This document shows positions 10,916 to 20,340 of a stretch of 64,000 bases of DNA, one piece after another. Under the pieces are notes generated by a model. It saw only the letters and a list, made by a program, of their open reading frames with translations. It was not told the origin of the DNA and ran no database searches. A program made the translations under genes and the position numbers. How positions within the stretch are numbered: the stretch's first letter is position 1; every line of letters starts with the position of its first letter. Source of the DNA: Albidovulum sp. bin36 (GTDB lineage: Bacteria; Pseudomonadota; Alphaproteobacteria; Rhodobacterales; Rhodobacteraceae); contig MPMP01000001.1 in the NCBI GenBank assembly GCA_002238565.1, forward strand, positions 1 to 64,000, in the 5' to 3' direction.

Positions 10916-11595
10916 TCAATAGATGGACTGGTAGGCTCGGATTTGTTCCTCCAGGTCGAGACGCTCCACGTAATTTCGCTCGGTCTCCTTCATATCCAGA
11001 TAGCATTGCCAAACAGCGGCGACGCTGATTTCTTGAACGCGTCGCTGCCGTCCAATTCATCGAGGGCCTCCTCTAGCAAATGCGGCAGTCGCTTGACTCC
11101 GAGGCCGGCTAATTCGTCGCCGGACATGTCGTCCGGGTCCGATTGAATAAATCGCCGCAATTCGCGGCTAATTTCGATTCCGTCAATTCCTGCATGAACG
11201 ATAGCTCCCAAATGCAAATACGGCGATGCGGTTGCGTCGCCGATTCGCAGCTCCGCATGAAGGAATTCCTTGGGATCAACGCCAGCCGGCGTCAGGCAGA
11301 TCCTGACGGCCGCCTCCCGGTTCTGGCTGCCGATGCAGCGATAGGCCGCCGACCAGTGATGGGGCTCTAGTCTTTCAAAGAATACAATTGACGGCGAGGA
11401 CAAGGCGGCTACGCAGCCGGCGTGGTGCAAAATCCCCGAGCAGATGGACGCAAGATCGTTCGACAGGCCTCGGCAATCTCCGGAGTGCGTCATTGAATGT
11501 AGCGATGGAACTGAAAGTCCTGGCAATATTGGACTGACCGAATTCGCAAGGTCCCAGCGCATCCGAAAATACCATACTCCGTTCCACCGAAAACT
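10916..11595 (-). pseudogene. Glutamine synthetase-like gene, 5'-truncated and frameshifted
   Basis: The translation carries the C-terminal part of a glutamine synthetase-family ligase. ICSGILHHAGCVAAL, RLEPHHWSAAYRCIGSQNRE followed by AAVRIC, and HLGAIVHAGIDGI correspond to the active-site loop and the arginine-containing substrate and nucleotide regions. Near 10988 the frame shifts, and the true C-terminus (YLDMKETERNYVERL ... RAYQSIY) continues in another frame to a TGA at 10916-10918. Everything before the conserved GILHHA region is lost, and a stop lies at 11596-11598. The family includes gamma-glutamyl-amine ligases as well as GlnA, so the substrate is unknown. The break lies where the opposite-strand amidohydrolase remnant begins. 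Confidence 0.8.
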
Positions 11596-11962
11596 TCATG
11601 AAACAATCGACATGATTCGACCCTCCGCCATCATTCCGATCCATACATTCACGCCGATTCTCCGGTCGGATGGAAAGCCTCGGCCCTGGCACTGCGCCGT
11701 ACTTTATTCGCAAGCAACCGCCCTCGGCAAAAATTGCATCGAGTTTCTAAGTTCAGTCCAAGGCATAGCCGTCGGCGAAAACACGCCGTATAAAATCGAA
11801 CCTGAAAGCGACTTCACTGTTCCAATCCACGCCGACCGGCGGAACATTCCTTCAGTCCTGATTGAAATTCGCCAGGATCTCGTTTCGGACTCGAGCGGTC
11901 AGCGCCGGTGGGCCGCAATGCTTGCCGAAACGATCGCGGAATGCGTTCAAAGGGACGCTTAA
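11564..11962 (+). pseudogene. N-formylglutamate amidohydrolase family, 5'-truncated remnant
   Basis: From KYHTPFHRKLHETIDMI onward the frame matches the C-terminal half of the N-formylglutamate amidohydrolase (HutG/FGase) family. It has the IPIHTFTPI segment, the RPWHCAVLY segment, GENTPY, and the terminal LIEIRQDLV followed by WAAMLAETIAEC. The N-terminal third, with the first metal-binding residues, is absent. The open frame upstream of 11564 is simply antisense to the glutamine synthetase remnant. The two genes are divergent, and both lost their 5' ends at nearly the same point, which suggests a single deletion across their shared promoter region. In related genomes such pairs often sit together in glutamate or polyamine metabolism. 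Confidence 0.75.
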
Positions 11963-12100
11963 CCGATTTTTTCACTTGAGATTTAATGTGGAACCGCATC
12001 GCAACGGTCCCATTACGCCGCTCGGACCGGAAGAGACAAACAACGTGAATTTACAGAAAAATCGGACTTCGACGAAGTTTTCTTAGGAGCTTAGATTACG

Positions 12101-12122
12101 GGGATTATATACAAGAGCGCCA
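12101..12122 (+). repeat. Left inverted repeat of the first IS1595-family element
   Basis: The repeat begins GGGATTATATAC and ends GAGCGCCA. Compared with the complement of 15119-15141, about 17 of 22 positions match if one gap is allowed. The inner GCCA and the outer GGG with the TATA-rich core are shared with the terminus of the second element at 61619. Confidence 0.7.
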
Positions 12123-12183
12123 TTTTCCGCTTTCCACGTGACCCCGACTCGGATACAGTAGAGTGCCATCAGGTGAAGCGGAC

Positions 12184-13013
12184 ATGAGCAAGACGGCACG
12201 CGGAAAATCCCATCGTGAAGGCATCAGCCTGACCAAGCTGTTCAAGATGTTTCCCGACGAAGAGGCCGCGCGGGGCTGGTTTGAAAGCCGGATGTGGCCC
12301 GATGGTCCGTACTGCCCGCGCTGCGGCACGACGAGCGTCCAGGCGGACATCAAGCACAAGACCATGACGCACCGCTGCCGCGAGTGCGACGGCAAGCCGC
12401 GCTTCTCCCTGAAGACCGGCAACATCAAGGAAGGGTCGAAACTGGGCTACCAGGCGCGGGCTATTGCGGTCTACTTGGTCGCGAGCAACCTGGAGATCAC
12501 GCAAAAGAGCGCCTGCTACTTGGCGCACCTGCTGCGCAAGACCTTCGAGAACGGCACCCCGCTGTTCACCGGCCCCGTGGAGGCAGATGCGACGTACATC
12601 GGCGGGAAGCGCAAGAACATATGACCAAGAGCAAGCGCGCAGAGCTGCCGGAGCGCGGCGCGACTCTGGAGGGCTTCATCGTGGAGCGCGCCGTGCCGGG
12701 CGCGAAGATCTACTCCGTTGAACATGGCGGCTATCAGGGCATGGACTTCGACCATGAAGCCGTCTGCCACAGAGCCGGCGAGTACGTCCGGGGCATGGCG
12801 CACACCAACGGGATCGAGTCTTTCCGGTCCATGCTGAAGCGGGGGAATCAGGGCACCTTCCATCACTTCAGCAAATAGCACTGCGACGGCTACGCGAGTG
12901 AGTTTGCGGGCCGCCATAACATCCGGGAGAGAGATACCGAAGATCAGATGGCGCACATTGCCGACCGCATGGCCGGCAAGCGGCTGCGCTATCGCGACTT
13001 GGCGGGGCGGTAA
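12184..13013 (+). pseudogene. IS1595-family (ISXO2-like) transposase, broken
   Basis: The N-terminal part has the zinc ribbon of this family (CPRCG ... CRECDGKPRF) and the start of the DDE domain with VEADATYIGGKRKN. Near 12618 a two-base insertion shifts the frame. The sequence resumes as TKSKRAELPERGA, then jumps to TLEGFIVERAVPGAKIY, so roughly 40 residues are deleted. The expected YTDE-type second aspartate reads YSVE. A TAG at 12876-12878 interrupts FHHFS, after which EFAGRHNIRE and GKRLRYRDLAGR complete the usual C-terminus at 13013. The start at 12184 gives the normal family N-terminus. The product cannot be an active transposase. Confidence 0.92.
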
Positions 13014-13014
13014 C

Positions 13015-13868
13015 ATGCTGGCCACGAGGGTGAATGAGACGGGAACAGGGCGCAGAATCGCGCGCCGCCGCTCGAAACGCCTGATCGCCTTCGGCAGGTA
13101 CGGCGGCAAGTTCTCACACTTGGATTTTCTGCTACCGATTATCCCGACGGATGCTGTGCACTTTTGCGATGTGTTCGGCGGATCAGCCGCCGTTTTGCTG
13201 AACATCGAACCCTACGCCGTCGAGACCTATAACGACCTTGATTCCGGGCTCGTCAACTTTTTTGCCACTTTGAGAAACCAGAACGGCAAGCTCATCAAGG
13301 CGATTGCGTTGACACAATCTCCCGCGAGGAACTGGTCAACGCCTGCACGCCGGCAGAAGGGTTGTCCAAACTGGAGCGGGCGAGATGGTTCTACATTCGC
13401 GCTCGCCAGCCGCGGACGGGCTTGGCACAGACCAGCAGTGAGGGGCGGTGGGCGCATTGCGTTCTGACTACACGCGCGGGCATGTCCGGCGCTGTCTCCC
13501 GGTGGCTTGGCTCGGTCGAAGGGCTGTCGGAGATCGCGCAGCGGCTCCTGCGCGTGCAGATCGAGAATGCGCCGGCGGTCGAGGTCATCCAGCGCTACGA
13601 CACGGCCGAGACTGTGTTCTACCTTGATCCGCCATACGTCCATTCGGCCCGAGGCGATGCAGCGGCCTACGGCTACGAGATGACCGACGACGAGCACGTT
13701 GAGCTATCCGAGGTTCTTCATGCCATCCGAGGCCGGGCTGTGCTGTCCGGCTATCGCTCGGACCTCTACGACCGACTTTACAGCGACTGGCGTCGGGTGG
13801 ATGCGCCGCCGCGCAATTGCCATTCCGTCCGGCGCCCACGCCAAGAATTGGCCTGGCTGAATTTCTGA
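13015..13868 (+). pseudogene. D12-class N6-adenine DNA methyltransferase, frameshifted
   Basis: The N-terminal frame contains YGGKFSHLDFLLPIIP and the AdoMet-binding VHFCDVFGGSAAVLLN, followed by ETYNDLDSGLVNFF. These are typical of Dam-like D12 class methyltransferases of phage and type II systems. At about 13315 a one-base change shifts the frame; the next frame continues SREELVNACTPAEGLSKLER and carries the catalytic motif VFYLDPPYVHSARG and the terminal AWLNF. Together the pieces give about 284 residues, the usual size. The start is two bases after the transposase stop, and the endonuclease follows after three bases. It would have protected DNA from the adjacent endonuclease. Confidence 0.88.
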
Positions 13869-13871
13869 CCG

Positions 13872-14940
13872 ATGACCCATGAACAGATGCGGCAATGGCT
13901 TGATGCTGCGTGGGCTGAGGTCTTGGAGGCGGGGCAGAAAGACCCCGATGACGAGGTTGATCGACTGGTCAACTCAAGACTGGTTTCGATCCGACATGCC
14001 TTCGTAACCCAACTGCTAGGCAAGATCGCTGATCCAACCCGCAGTCTGATGGCCTTCCAGCTTGGAGAGCAGGAGGCGGGGGCGGGGGCGTGGGACGCGC
14101 GGAGCTTCTGCACGGCCGTGGTGGTGCCGTGGGTTGCGGAGAATCACAACGTTATGGGGACAAGTCCCGATCCCTACGTGATCAATCCGCTGCGTCGGCC
14201 CGGCTCGAACGCGATGCGCCGAACTTCAGACACCGAGAAGAGTGGAATGCCCTGCACGACTTCTTTAACCGCTGGACGATGCGCCGCCGGAAGTGATCGA
14301 GGCGGTTTTCAGGCGCTGCCTTGCGAGCTTTGCTCGCCGGCTCGCCGATCAAGCGTTCAGATATCAGATTCCGGTTCGCGTGAGCCTGCCCGCCTTGAGC
14401 GAAACGCTCGTTGCGTATCTGAGCGAGCCCAGCGGCGGGCATCGTCCATTGGCGGTGGCAACCGCCATAATGCGGGTTCTAGGCGAAGGGTTCTCGATAT
14501 TCGCTCGTATCGAGGCGCAGGGACTGAATGAGGCTGACGCCGCTGGCGGCGCTCCCGGCGACGTGATGTGCTACGACGACGACGACCGCATGGTGCTTGC
14601 CGTCGAAGTGAAGGATCGGGCGCTCACGCTCGCGGATGTTCGTAGCTCGACTAGGAAAGCGAGAGAAGCACCAGTCGTATTGACCAATCTTCTCTTCGCC
14701 GTTCCTGGCATCGGAGAGTCGGCGGCTATCACCGCGGCAAAGGGCGAATGGGCTGCTGGCCTGAATGTCTATGTGGTCGATATTGTCGAGCTTGTCCGCG
14801 CGACATTCGTTCTACTGCCCGAAGAGAGCCGTCCGGCCTTGCAGCGTGCCATTGGCGCTGAGCTGGACAACCGAGGCGACCATGCGCATCGCCGTGCATG
14901 GCACACCGCTCAGCTTAACATGGGGGAGGATCAACCATGA
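13872..14940 (+). pseudogene. SacI-like type II restriction endonuclease, two frameshifts
   Basis: Three successive frames join into one protein of about 356 residues. The first runs from MTHEQMRQWLDAAW to DPYVINPLRRP. After a one-base loss near 14203 the second gives LERDAPNFRHREEWNALHDF. After another shift near 14275 the third runs from DDAPPEVIEAVF to the stop at 14940. The third part has RYQIPVRV, EPSGGHRPLAVATA and the nuclease core GDVMCYDDDDRMVLAVEVKD, a PD-(D/E)XK-type D...EVK site. Order, length and motifs fit the SacI restriction endonuclease family as I recall it; recognition of GAGCTC is not implied. It directly follows the methyltransferase. Confidence 0.72.
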
Positions 14941-15109
14941 CCGACGACAAGCCCACCGTGCGGGTCAAGCCGCAGGCTACCAGCCGTCGAAGGCAGAGTT
15001 AGAGGAGCCGATCATACTCCGCAAGCCCGATGGCTCAGCTCCCGCGGTGGACGAAGTAGTCTCGGATGTCCTGAGCCCCGTCAAAGTAATCGAAGATCCA
15101 GACGCTTAG
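14937..15109 (+). pseudogene. Small third gene of the element, frameshifted
   Basis: ATG at 14937 overlaps the endonuclease stop in an ATGA arrangement and starts MTDDKPTVRVKPQA. A one-base shift near 14975 then moves the protein into the frame GYQPSKAELEEPI ... EVVSDVLSPVKVIEDPDA, ending in a TAG just before the right inverted repeat. The acidic C-terminus and the position suggest a small accessory protein of the module. I do not recognise a characterised family. Confidence 0.5.
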
Positions 15110-15118
15110 GCGTCGCCG

Positions 15119-15141
15119 TGGCACACTTAATATATAGTCTC
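15119..15141 (-). repeat. Right inverted repeat of the first IS1595-family element
   Basis: Read on the minus strand it begins GAGACTATATAT and ends GTGTGCCA, matching the left repeat with one gap. It lies 10 bases after the last gene of the element. Confidence 0.65.
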
Positions 15142-17182
15142 GTAAAAAATTACTCCAAATTGATTTATTTTTACCCTTTTCATTTTCTATCTTGTGGCCC
15201 GACAAATCATGAAGCAGCAAGGCGCCAACTGCGCCCGGCTTAACAAGGACAAATATGTCCTCTCTTTGCCCTTATTAAGTTGCCGCCCGCGGTCCCCCAA
15301 GAGTACATCCGCTTTAAGACCACTTCGAGCAGAAGTAGCTCGAATCGCGTTATTTTCCGCCATCGACTAGTGCGCCTCTTGGGCCGCCTAATTAATGGAA
15401 TTTAGGTGCAAAGGGCATTCGAACCGCCTGGAAGCCAATTGCAATTCAGTTGATTTGTTTTCCACCTAAAACTTAAGAATTGTTAAGATATCCACCGTGT
15501 AAACTCTTACGAAATAATCTTAATTCATTCTACAGGATTCTATCAAATCCATGGTTATAACTATTCTGCCAAAGCTGGAGCGAATCCGCCAAGTGTTCAG
15601 TTTGTATCTTAAACAGCAAAGGAACGGTTCAATCGTGGCTATATTTTACGCAAGGATCTTGCCCTGCAAACGTGCAAAGCAATATGGAGGATCTTTCGGT
15701 CTGTACGATTGAACTCGATGATCCCCGACGGAAGTCGAGCTCTTGGCCAATGGTAAGTGCATTCCTGGCCCTGCCAACTTTGAAGCCATGCCGCGGAAAA
15801 ATCGGGCGATAATTTTGAGCGAGGATTAATGGAGAAATCTCATCCGGCGCAGGCATGGCTAATTATGAGAGGCAGCGCTTTTCTGCATATCATGCATCTG
15901 CCCAAGGAAGCACCAGGCAAAAGCTAAGCAAGCGCGAGTCGAGTATTCGGGGTGCGAAACGCGAAACTTCGGATTTCCATACTCGTCATTTTGAATGACG
16001 GTAACACGCTTCCAGCAGTCTTGGCGGTTCAACGAGAGCAAGCCACGCGACTTATCAGTTCAACGGGACAAGGAAGTTATTCGAATTGCGCCGCTGTCGT
16101 GCGACCAACGAGTGCAACTGTTTCGCAATTGCGCGATAGGCGCCTCGGAGTCTCCAGATTCGGCCATAGAATCGGCAAAACCTGCGAGCGACCACAAACG
16201 AAGTTGGTACGGAAAAAATTACATGATCACGCCGTCGCTAGCTCTGGAACAGACCGTGGACTAGGTTGTTCAGCCAGCAGCATCGAATCGCCACCGCGCT
16301 ATCGGCATGAAAAAAGAAATGGCCAAGTCTAGAGGCAATCCGGGAAGACAAGCCTCGCTCCGCGCAGGGATACCGGGAGTTTAGTCTCAGGCGGCGGGGG
16401 CGGCCGACCGGATTTGCCGGGCGGCAATTGGGAACACGGACGAAGAGTTCAAGTTGCTGAGGACGGACGCGGTTACGAGATTGGATGGTTGCGCGGGAAT
16501 AATCATCCGCCTAGATGCTCGTTATTGATGTCGTATCGTCATCGTTAGGCTGATAAGTCATATAAAATTTTCCGTCTATAAAATGGAATAATCGTGATTT
16601 TTTCTCGCCACGGATGCATTATGATGCTTAATATTCCGTGTTAGTAGCGGAAATTCCGTTATCATGCGTAACGAGAATTCAACCTTATCGAGCTTTCTCA
16701 GCTCTATTTGCTTTCCGCGCGCCTATCTGCTTTAACGGCCGAGGCGTCCGAAATGACCCTCGGAATCGCCATGGCGCATTCCTTGATGCTGCCGAGAGGC
16801 TACGCCCATGGCAGGGCTCTTTTTGTCGTTGTTCCCTCGCATTCTGAGCCGGTCTCTAAGATTGAATTCGACCTTTGGACAGTTCTCGACCGACGATTGG
16901 TAGGCTCGCGGACGGAAACGGGCGCATTTCAAGGGGAGCGAGGTCGGAATCGGTGGCGAAGTTCGGGATTATCCAATTTTGCGGCGCGGGTCGGTAAATT
17001 GTGAATAACTCTCCGGAAATTACCGGGCGGGCTTCCGAAAAATGCGACTCTGAAGAATGGCATGTGTGATGGCCTGATTCGGCAAGCAGCTTACAATGAA
17101 ACTTGAGCCTTGATTCCAAAGTTTTTGCTTGCAATATGCTGTTGGACGGCGATCAATTTCGCTTTCGCGGAGGAATAGTTCC
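15142..17182. other. Two-kilobase gene-poor stretch
   Basis: The first 600 bases are AT-rich with no coding signal. Short frames at 15629-15856, 15859-16041 (both minus) and 15952-16332, 16638-16847, 16708-17004 (plus) show no family, no strong ribosome site and overlap each other. The block at 16370-16520 is GC-rich, suggesting an old gene fragment. GGAGGA at 17169-17174 belongs to the acetamidase gene. I see no tRNA, repeat array or terminator. Confidence 0.4.
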
Positions 17183-18118
17183 ATGCAAAGCCACACGGTC
17201 CACAAGGAGTGCGGCCATTTCGGCTGGGATAACAGCTTGGATCCGGTCTTGTCTGCAAAACCGGGCGAAACCGTCGAAATCGAGACTGTGGACGCATCCG
17301 GCGGGCAGTTGAATCCCAAGTCCGATCCAGCCAGCCTAATTGATCTGGATTTCGCTAAAATCAATCCGGTGACCGGCCCGGTTTTTGTCGAAGGAGCGGA
17401 ACCTGGCGACGCGATTGCAATCAGTTTTTTAGAATTCGGCCAGGCGGACTGGGGTTGGACGGCATTGATTCCGGGTTTCGGGCTGCTAGCGGACGAATTT
17501 CCCGACCCGACCCTCCTTATCTGGAGCATTGATACGCATTCCACGAATCCCGCATTGTTCGGCGACTGCGGAAAGATACCGCTTAAGCCATTTTGCGGCA
17601 CCGCCGGGCTTGCGCCTGCCGCTCCGGGATTGCATTCCGTCGTTCCTCCTAGGAGAGTAGGGGGAAACCTCGACATAAGGGACAACTGCGTTGGAACGAC
17701 GCTTTATTTGCCTGTGGAAGTTGAGGGAGGGCTCTTATCGCTCGGTGACACTCATGCGGCGCAGGGCGACGGGGAAGTCTGCGGAACGGCCATTGAATCG
17801 CCGATGTCCGTCTCGATCAAAATCGACCTGATCAAATCAGCCAACTACGCGTTTCCGCGCTTCGAAACCAAGGGCCCGGTAACCCGCAACGTCGACAGCA
17901 AGGGATATATCGCCGCGACCGGCATCGGAACGGATTTAATGCAGGCGGCAAAGGATTCGGTTAAAGGGATGATCGATTGGCTTTGCGCCCGGCAAGGTCT
18001 TTCCGACGCTGATGCCTACATGCTTTGCAGCATCTGCGGCGACTTGCGAATAAGTCAAATTGTCGATGCGCCGAACTGGACGGTTTCCTTTTATTTTCCA
18101 AAGCAAATTTTCGATTGA
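17183..18118 (+). CDS. Acetamidase/formamidase family protein, 311 aa
   Basis: FmdA/AmdA-family enzymes hydrolyse short amides such as formamide or acetamide to ammonia and the acid. The sequence begins MQSHTVHKECGHFGWDN and carries family landmarks: ETVDASGGQL, EGAEPGDAIAI, the GGNLDIRDNCVGTTLYLPV segment and LSLGDTHAAQGDGEVCGTA, where the acidic and histidine residues form the zinc/active site. Length fits the family. The ATG at 17183 is preceded by GGAGGA at 17169-17174; an in-frame ATG at 17129 lacks this. The gene stands alone between gene-poor regions. Substrate is not predictable, but formamide release of formate could feed the C1 genes at 28-31 kb. Confidence 0.88.
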   Translation: MQSHTVHKECGHFGWDNSLDPVLSAKPGETVEIETVDASGGQLNPKSDPASLIDLDFAKINPVTGPVFVEGAEPGDAIAISFLEFGQADWGWTALIPGFGLLADEFPDPTLLIWSIDTHSTNPALFGDCGKIPLKPFCGTAGLAPAAPGLHSVVPPRRVGGNLDIRDNCVGTTLYLPVEVEGGLLSLGDTHAAQGDGEVCGTAIESPMSVSIKIDLIKSANYAFPRFETKGPVTRNVDSKGYIAATGIGTDLMQAAKDSVKGMIDWLCARQGLSDADAYMLCSICGDLRISQIVDAPNWTVSFYFPKQIFD

Positions 18119-18231
18119 GCGTTACGGAGTTGGCTCCATGCCAAGGCTGCGCAAAAGTAACTTTATTGAATTTTTTCTGGAACCGAATTTTTTTCTGGCA
18201 ACGCAACATTTGATTTGAAAAGCGCCTTGGC

Positions 18232-19174
18232 ATGCAAGTTTCCGATTCGAAAAGAGGCGAAAATTTTTCGCGCGACGTAACGGTGCGGCCGGTCCGAGGC
18301 TTAGCCGAGCAGCAGCGATGGGATGCCCTTGCCGCGTGCCACCACTATCTTTCCTTCAAAAAGTTCTACGGCGGCGCGCTTCGCCACGTGGCGTTAAGCG
18401 GGGAGGCCTTGGTTGCTCTGATCGGCTGGCAGGCGGGGGCATTCAAGGTCGGCGCGCGACGCCTGGATCGGCTGGACGCGCGATCAGCGGCTCTCGTGGC
18501 TTCATCTCATCGCGAAAAACACTCGCTTTGTCATTCTCGGCGAAGGCCGGGTTCCCAACTTGGCTTCGCGGGTGCTTGGGCTGAGCCTGCGGCGCCTGTC
18601 CGACGACATGCTGGCGCTGCACGGCTATCCTGTGCCCGTCGCCGAGAGCTTCGTGGACCCGTCAAGATTTTCGGGCACTTGCTACCGCACTTCGAACTGG
18701 CATGCGCTGGGTCCGACGCGCGGCTACTCGCGCCGGTCCGGCGGGCCCGCGCGGTTCACCCACACGGGGCAGCCAAAGGACATGGTCGTGGTCACCAAGC
18801 TCGATCGCCTGGCGCGCTCAACAGCCGAGTTGCTTCGCATAGCCGAAGTGCTGAATGAGAAAAGCGCAGGCATACAGTCGCTTGACGAGCCCTGGGCCGA
18901 TACAACCAGCCCGTCCGGAAAGATGATCATGACCGTCTGCAGCGGTATCGCCGAGTTCGAGCGATCCCTGATCCTGGCACGGATGCAGGAAGGACGAGAG
19001 GCGGCCATGGCCCGCGGCGTCGCGTTCGGGCGGCCTTCGAACCTTCAAGACAATCAGAAAAAGCTTGTCCTCGAACTCGTCAACACCGGCAAGTCAATCT
19101 CTGCAGTCGCAAGGACATTCAATGTCCATCCCGCGACAATCTATCGGTGTATCAACGAATATCGGTCCTTATGA
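18232..19174 (+). pseudogene. Chimera of a DruA-like (DUF4338) protein and a serine recombinase, frameshifted
   Basis: The first part (VTVRPVRGLAEQQRWDAL, HHYLSFKKFYGGALRHVALS) is the DUF4338/DruA-like domain without its usual N-terminal region. A one-base frameshift near 18457 moves it into the frame DAWIGWTRDQRLSWLHLIAK ... VPNLASRVLGLSLRRLSDD ... VDPSRFSGTCYRTSNW. At about 18783 the same frame continues directly into a resolvase: VVVTKLDRLARSTAELLRIA, IAEFERSLILARMQEGREAA and a C-terminal helix-turn-helix (KSISAVARTFNVHPATIYRC). The recombinase N-terminus with the catalytic serine is missing. A deletion fused two mobile-element genes in frame. DUF4338 proteins occur in Druantia defence and as transposon accessory genes; the latter is likelier here. 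Confidence 0.82.
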
Positions 19175-19271
19175 CGTTCTACCGTTCCTCTCAGCCCTGA
19201 GACCCGGACTTGCGAAGACTTCACTACCCAAGCGTTTAGATTTCTGCTAGACTCATCCAATACCGACTGTC

Positions 19272-19511
19272 TTGAGCCTCGATGGACTGAGGGTGGTGAT
19301 TTATCTGAATGATCACAGACCTGCCCATGTCCATGTGACCGGGGCAGACGGCGAGGCTGTATTCATCCTGAACTGCCCGGACGGACCGCCTGAGTTGCGG
19401 GAAGTCTACGGCCGCTTCAACAGACGGAAGCCGGGCGGGATCCAGAACGATCTGGCCACGCACCTGTTTGGCCTTTGCCAGAAATGGAGCGAGATTCATG
19501 GCCGTTACTGA
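19272..19511 (+). CDS. DUF4160 family protein, about 79 aa
   Basis: The protein reads SLDGLRVVIYLNDHRPAHVH and then a short beta-rich segment, typical of DUF4160 proteins. These are usually encoded directly before a DUF2442 gene in a compact pair with toxin-antitoxin-like organisation. The usual start MPTVLSLDGL appears here as IPTVLSLDGL with ATA at 19260-19262 where ATG is expected. I therefore place the start at the TTG at 19272, but the gene may be poorly translated or silenced. It overlaps the next gene by 14 bases. Function of the family is not established. Confidence 0.65.
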   Translation: MSLDGLRVVIYLNDHRPAHVHVTGADGEAVFILNCPDGPPELREVYGRFNRRKPGGIQNDLATHLFGLCQKWSEIHGRY

Positions 19512-19917
19512 CGCAGATTTTGCCTTGGCCCAGGCAGCTGGCGTAGCCCTGCAGCGGAAATTTCGTGTCACCAAGGCCCGCTATGACCGGAAAACTTCCC
19601 ACCTGATCGTCACCCTGCACAATGATGTCGAGCTGGCCGTGCCTGTACACCTGATCGAGGGTCTGGCGGGAGCTGATCCTGCTGCCCTCTCCGATATCGA
19701 ACTTTCTCCTTCCGGCCTTGGCCTCCACTGGCCGGCCCTTGATGTCGACGTCTACGTGCCTGCGTTGTTCGATGGCGTGTTCGGTTCCCGGTCGTGGATG
19801 GCATCCATCCTAGGTGCGGAAGGCGGTAGGGCGACCAGCCCGGCAAAGGCTGCCGCCGCCCGCGCCAACGGGCGGAAAGGCGGCCGGCCGGCCAAGCGGA
19901 CACGGATCACGGGCTGA
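19498..19917 (+). CDS. DUF2442 family protein, 139 aa
   Basis: The N-terminal part (FRVTKARYDRKTSHLIVTLH ... VELAVPVHLIEGL) is the DUF2442 fold, and DVDVYVPALFDGVFGSRSWM is its usual end. A C-terminal extension rich in Ala, Arg, Lys and Gly (NGRKGGRPAKRTR) resembles a basic DNA-binding tail with an AT-hook-like GGRPAK. The ATG at 19498 lies within the end of the DUF4160 gene. By family habit this would be the partner or antitoxin-like member of the pair, perhaps autoregulatory through the basic tail; that is inference. Confidence 0.75.
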   Translation: MAVTDADFALAQAAGVALQRKFRVTKARYDRKTSHLIVTLHNDVELAVPVHLIEGLAGADPAALSDIELSPSGLGLHWPALDVDVYVPALFDGVFGSRSWMASILGAEGGRATSPAKAAAARANGRKGGRPAKRTRITG

Positions 19918-19963
19918 GACGATGGTCGAGGTTCGGCCGTGGTTTCTCCATGATTATTAATAC

Positions 19964-20278
19964 TTAATTGAAATTGGATAAAAAGAAACGAACAGCAGGC
20001 GATAGGCTGTATCCAAAAATACTTAGGAAGACCAAAACGCATGCCGCTACCGTAATTACGACAATTCTAAATTTCTCAAGGCTATTTAATTTTGTGGTCA
20101 ACTTCTCGTTTGTATCCTTAATTTCCTTTTTGATTCCTTCTCTGTCTTTCTTGATATTCTTGCCGTCTTTTTCAAGTCGGTTCAGAGCTTGCATGATCCA
20201 TTGGCTTTCACCTTTCGGCGCTCTAGTGGCATGGTCGCCCGCCGCGCCTGTCCCGGTTTCGTTCATTATTCCAGCCAT
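19964..20278 (-). CDS. Small coiled-coil protein with a C-terminal membrane segment, about 104 aa
   Basis: I do not recognise a family. The middle is a lysine/glutamate-rich coiled coil (LNRLEKDGKNIKKDREGIKK and onward to NSLEKF), followed by one hydrophobic segment FRIVVITVAACVLVFLSIFG and a short tail. It is probably a tail-anchored or single-pass membrane protein. Start is uncertain: ATG 20278 or ATG 20266, neither with a strong ribosome site. The gene is 63 bases downstream of the 58-residue gene on the same strand, so they may form an operon. Both lie in an AT-richer block than their surroundings, suggesting recent acquisition. Confidence 0.55.
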   Translation of the reverse strand: MAGIMNETGTGAAGDHATRAPKGESQWIMQALNRLEKDGKNIKKDREGIKKEIKDTNEKLTTKLNSLEKFRIVVITVAACVLVFLSIFGYSLSPAVRFFLSNFN

Positions 20279-20340
20279 TCCCAAAGGGACTTGGCTGCAT
20301 AGCCTTGGAAATACTCTACCCTAAGAATAGCTCCGTGCCC

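Larger units (their letters stand above)
12101..15141 (+). mobile_element. Decayed IS1595-family element carrying a restriction-modification module
   Basis: The element is about 3.04 kb and is bounded by imperfect inverted repeats at 12101-12122 and 15119-15141. Gene order is transposase, D12-class adenine methyltransferase, SacI-like endonuclease and a small third gene, all on the plus strand with overlaps or very short gaps. Every gene carries at least one frameshift, stop or deletion, so the whole unit looks dead. IS1595-family elements are known to include members with passenger genes. No matching 8-base target duplication is visible (left flank AGATTACG, right flank GTAAAAAA), consistent with old age. 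A related element with a different module lies at 61619-64000. Confidence 0.85.

Noticed and set aside
15952..16332. 126-residue plus-strand frame
   Set aside because: Low-pattern translation, overlapped by other frames, no ribosome site and no domain.
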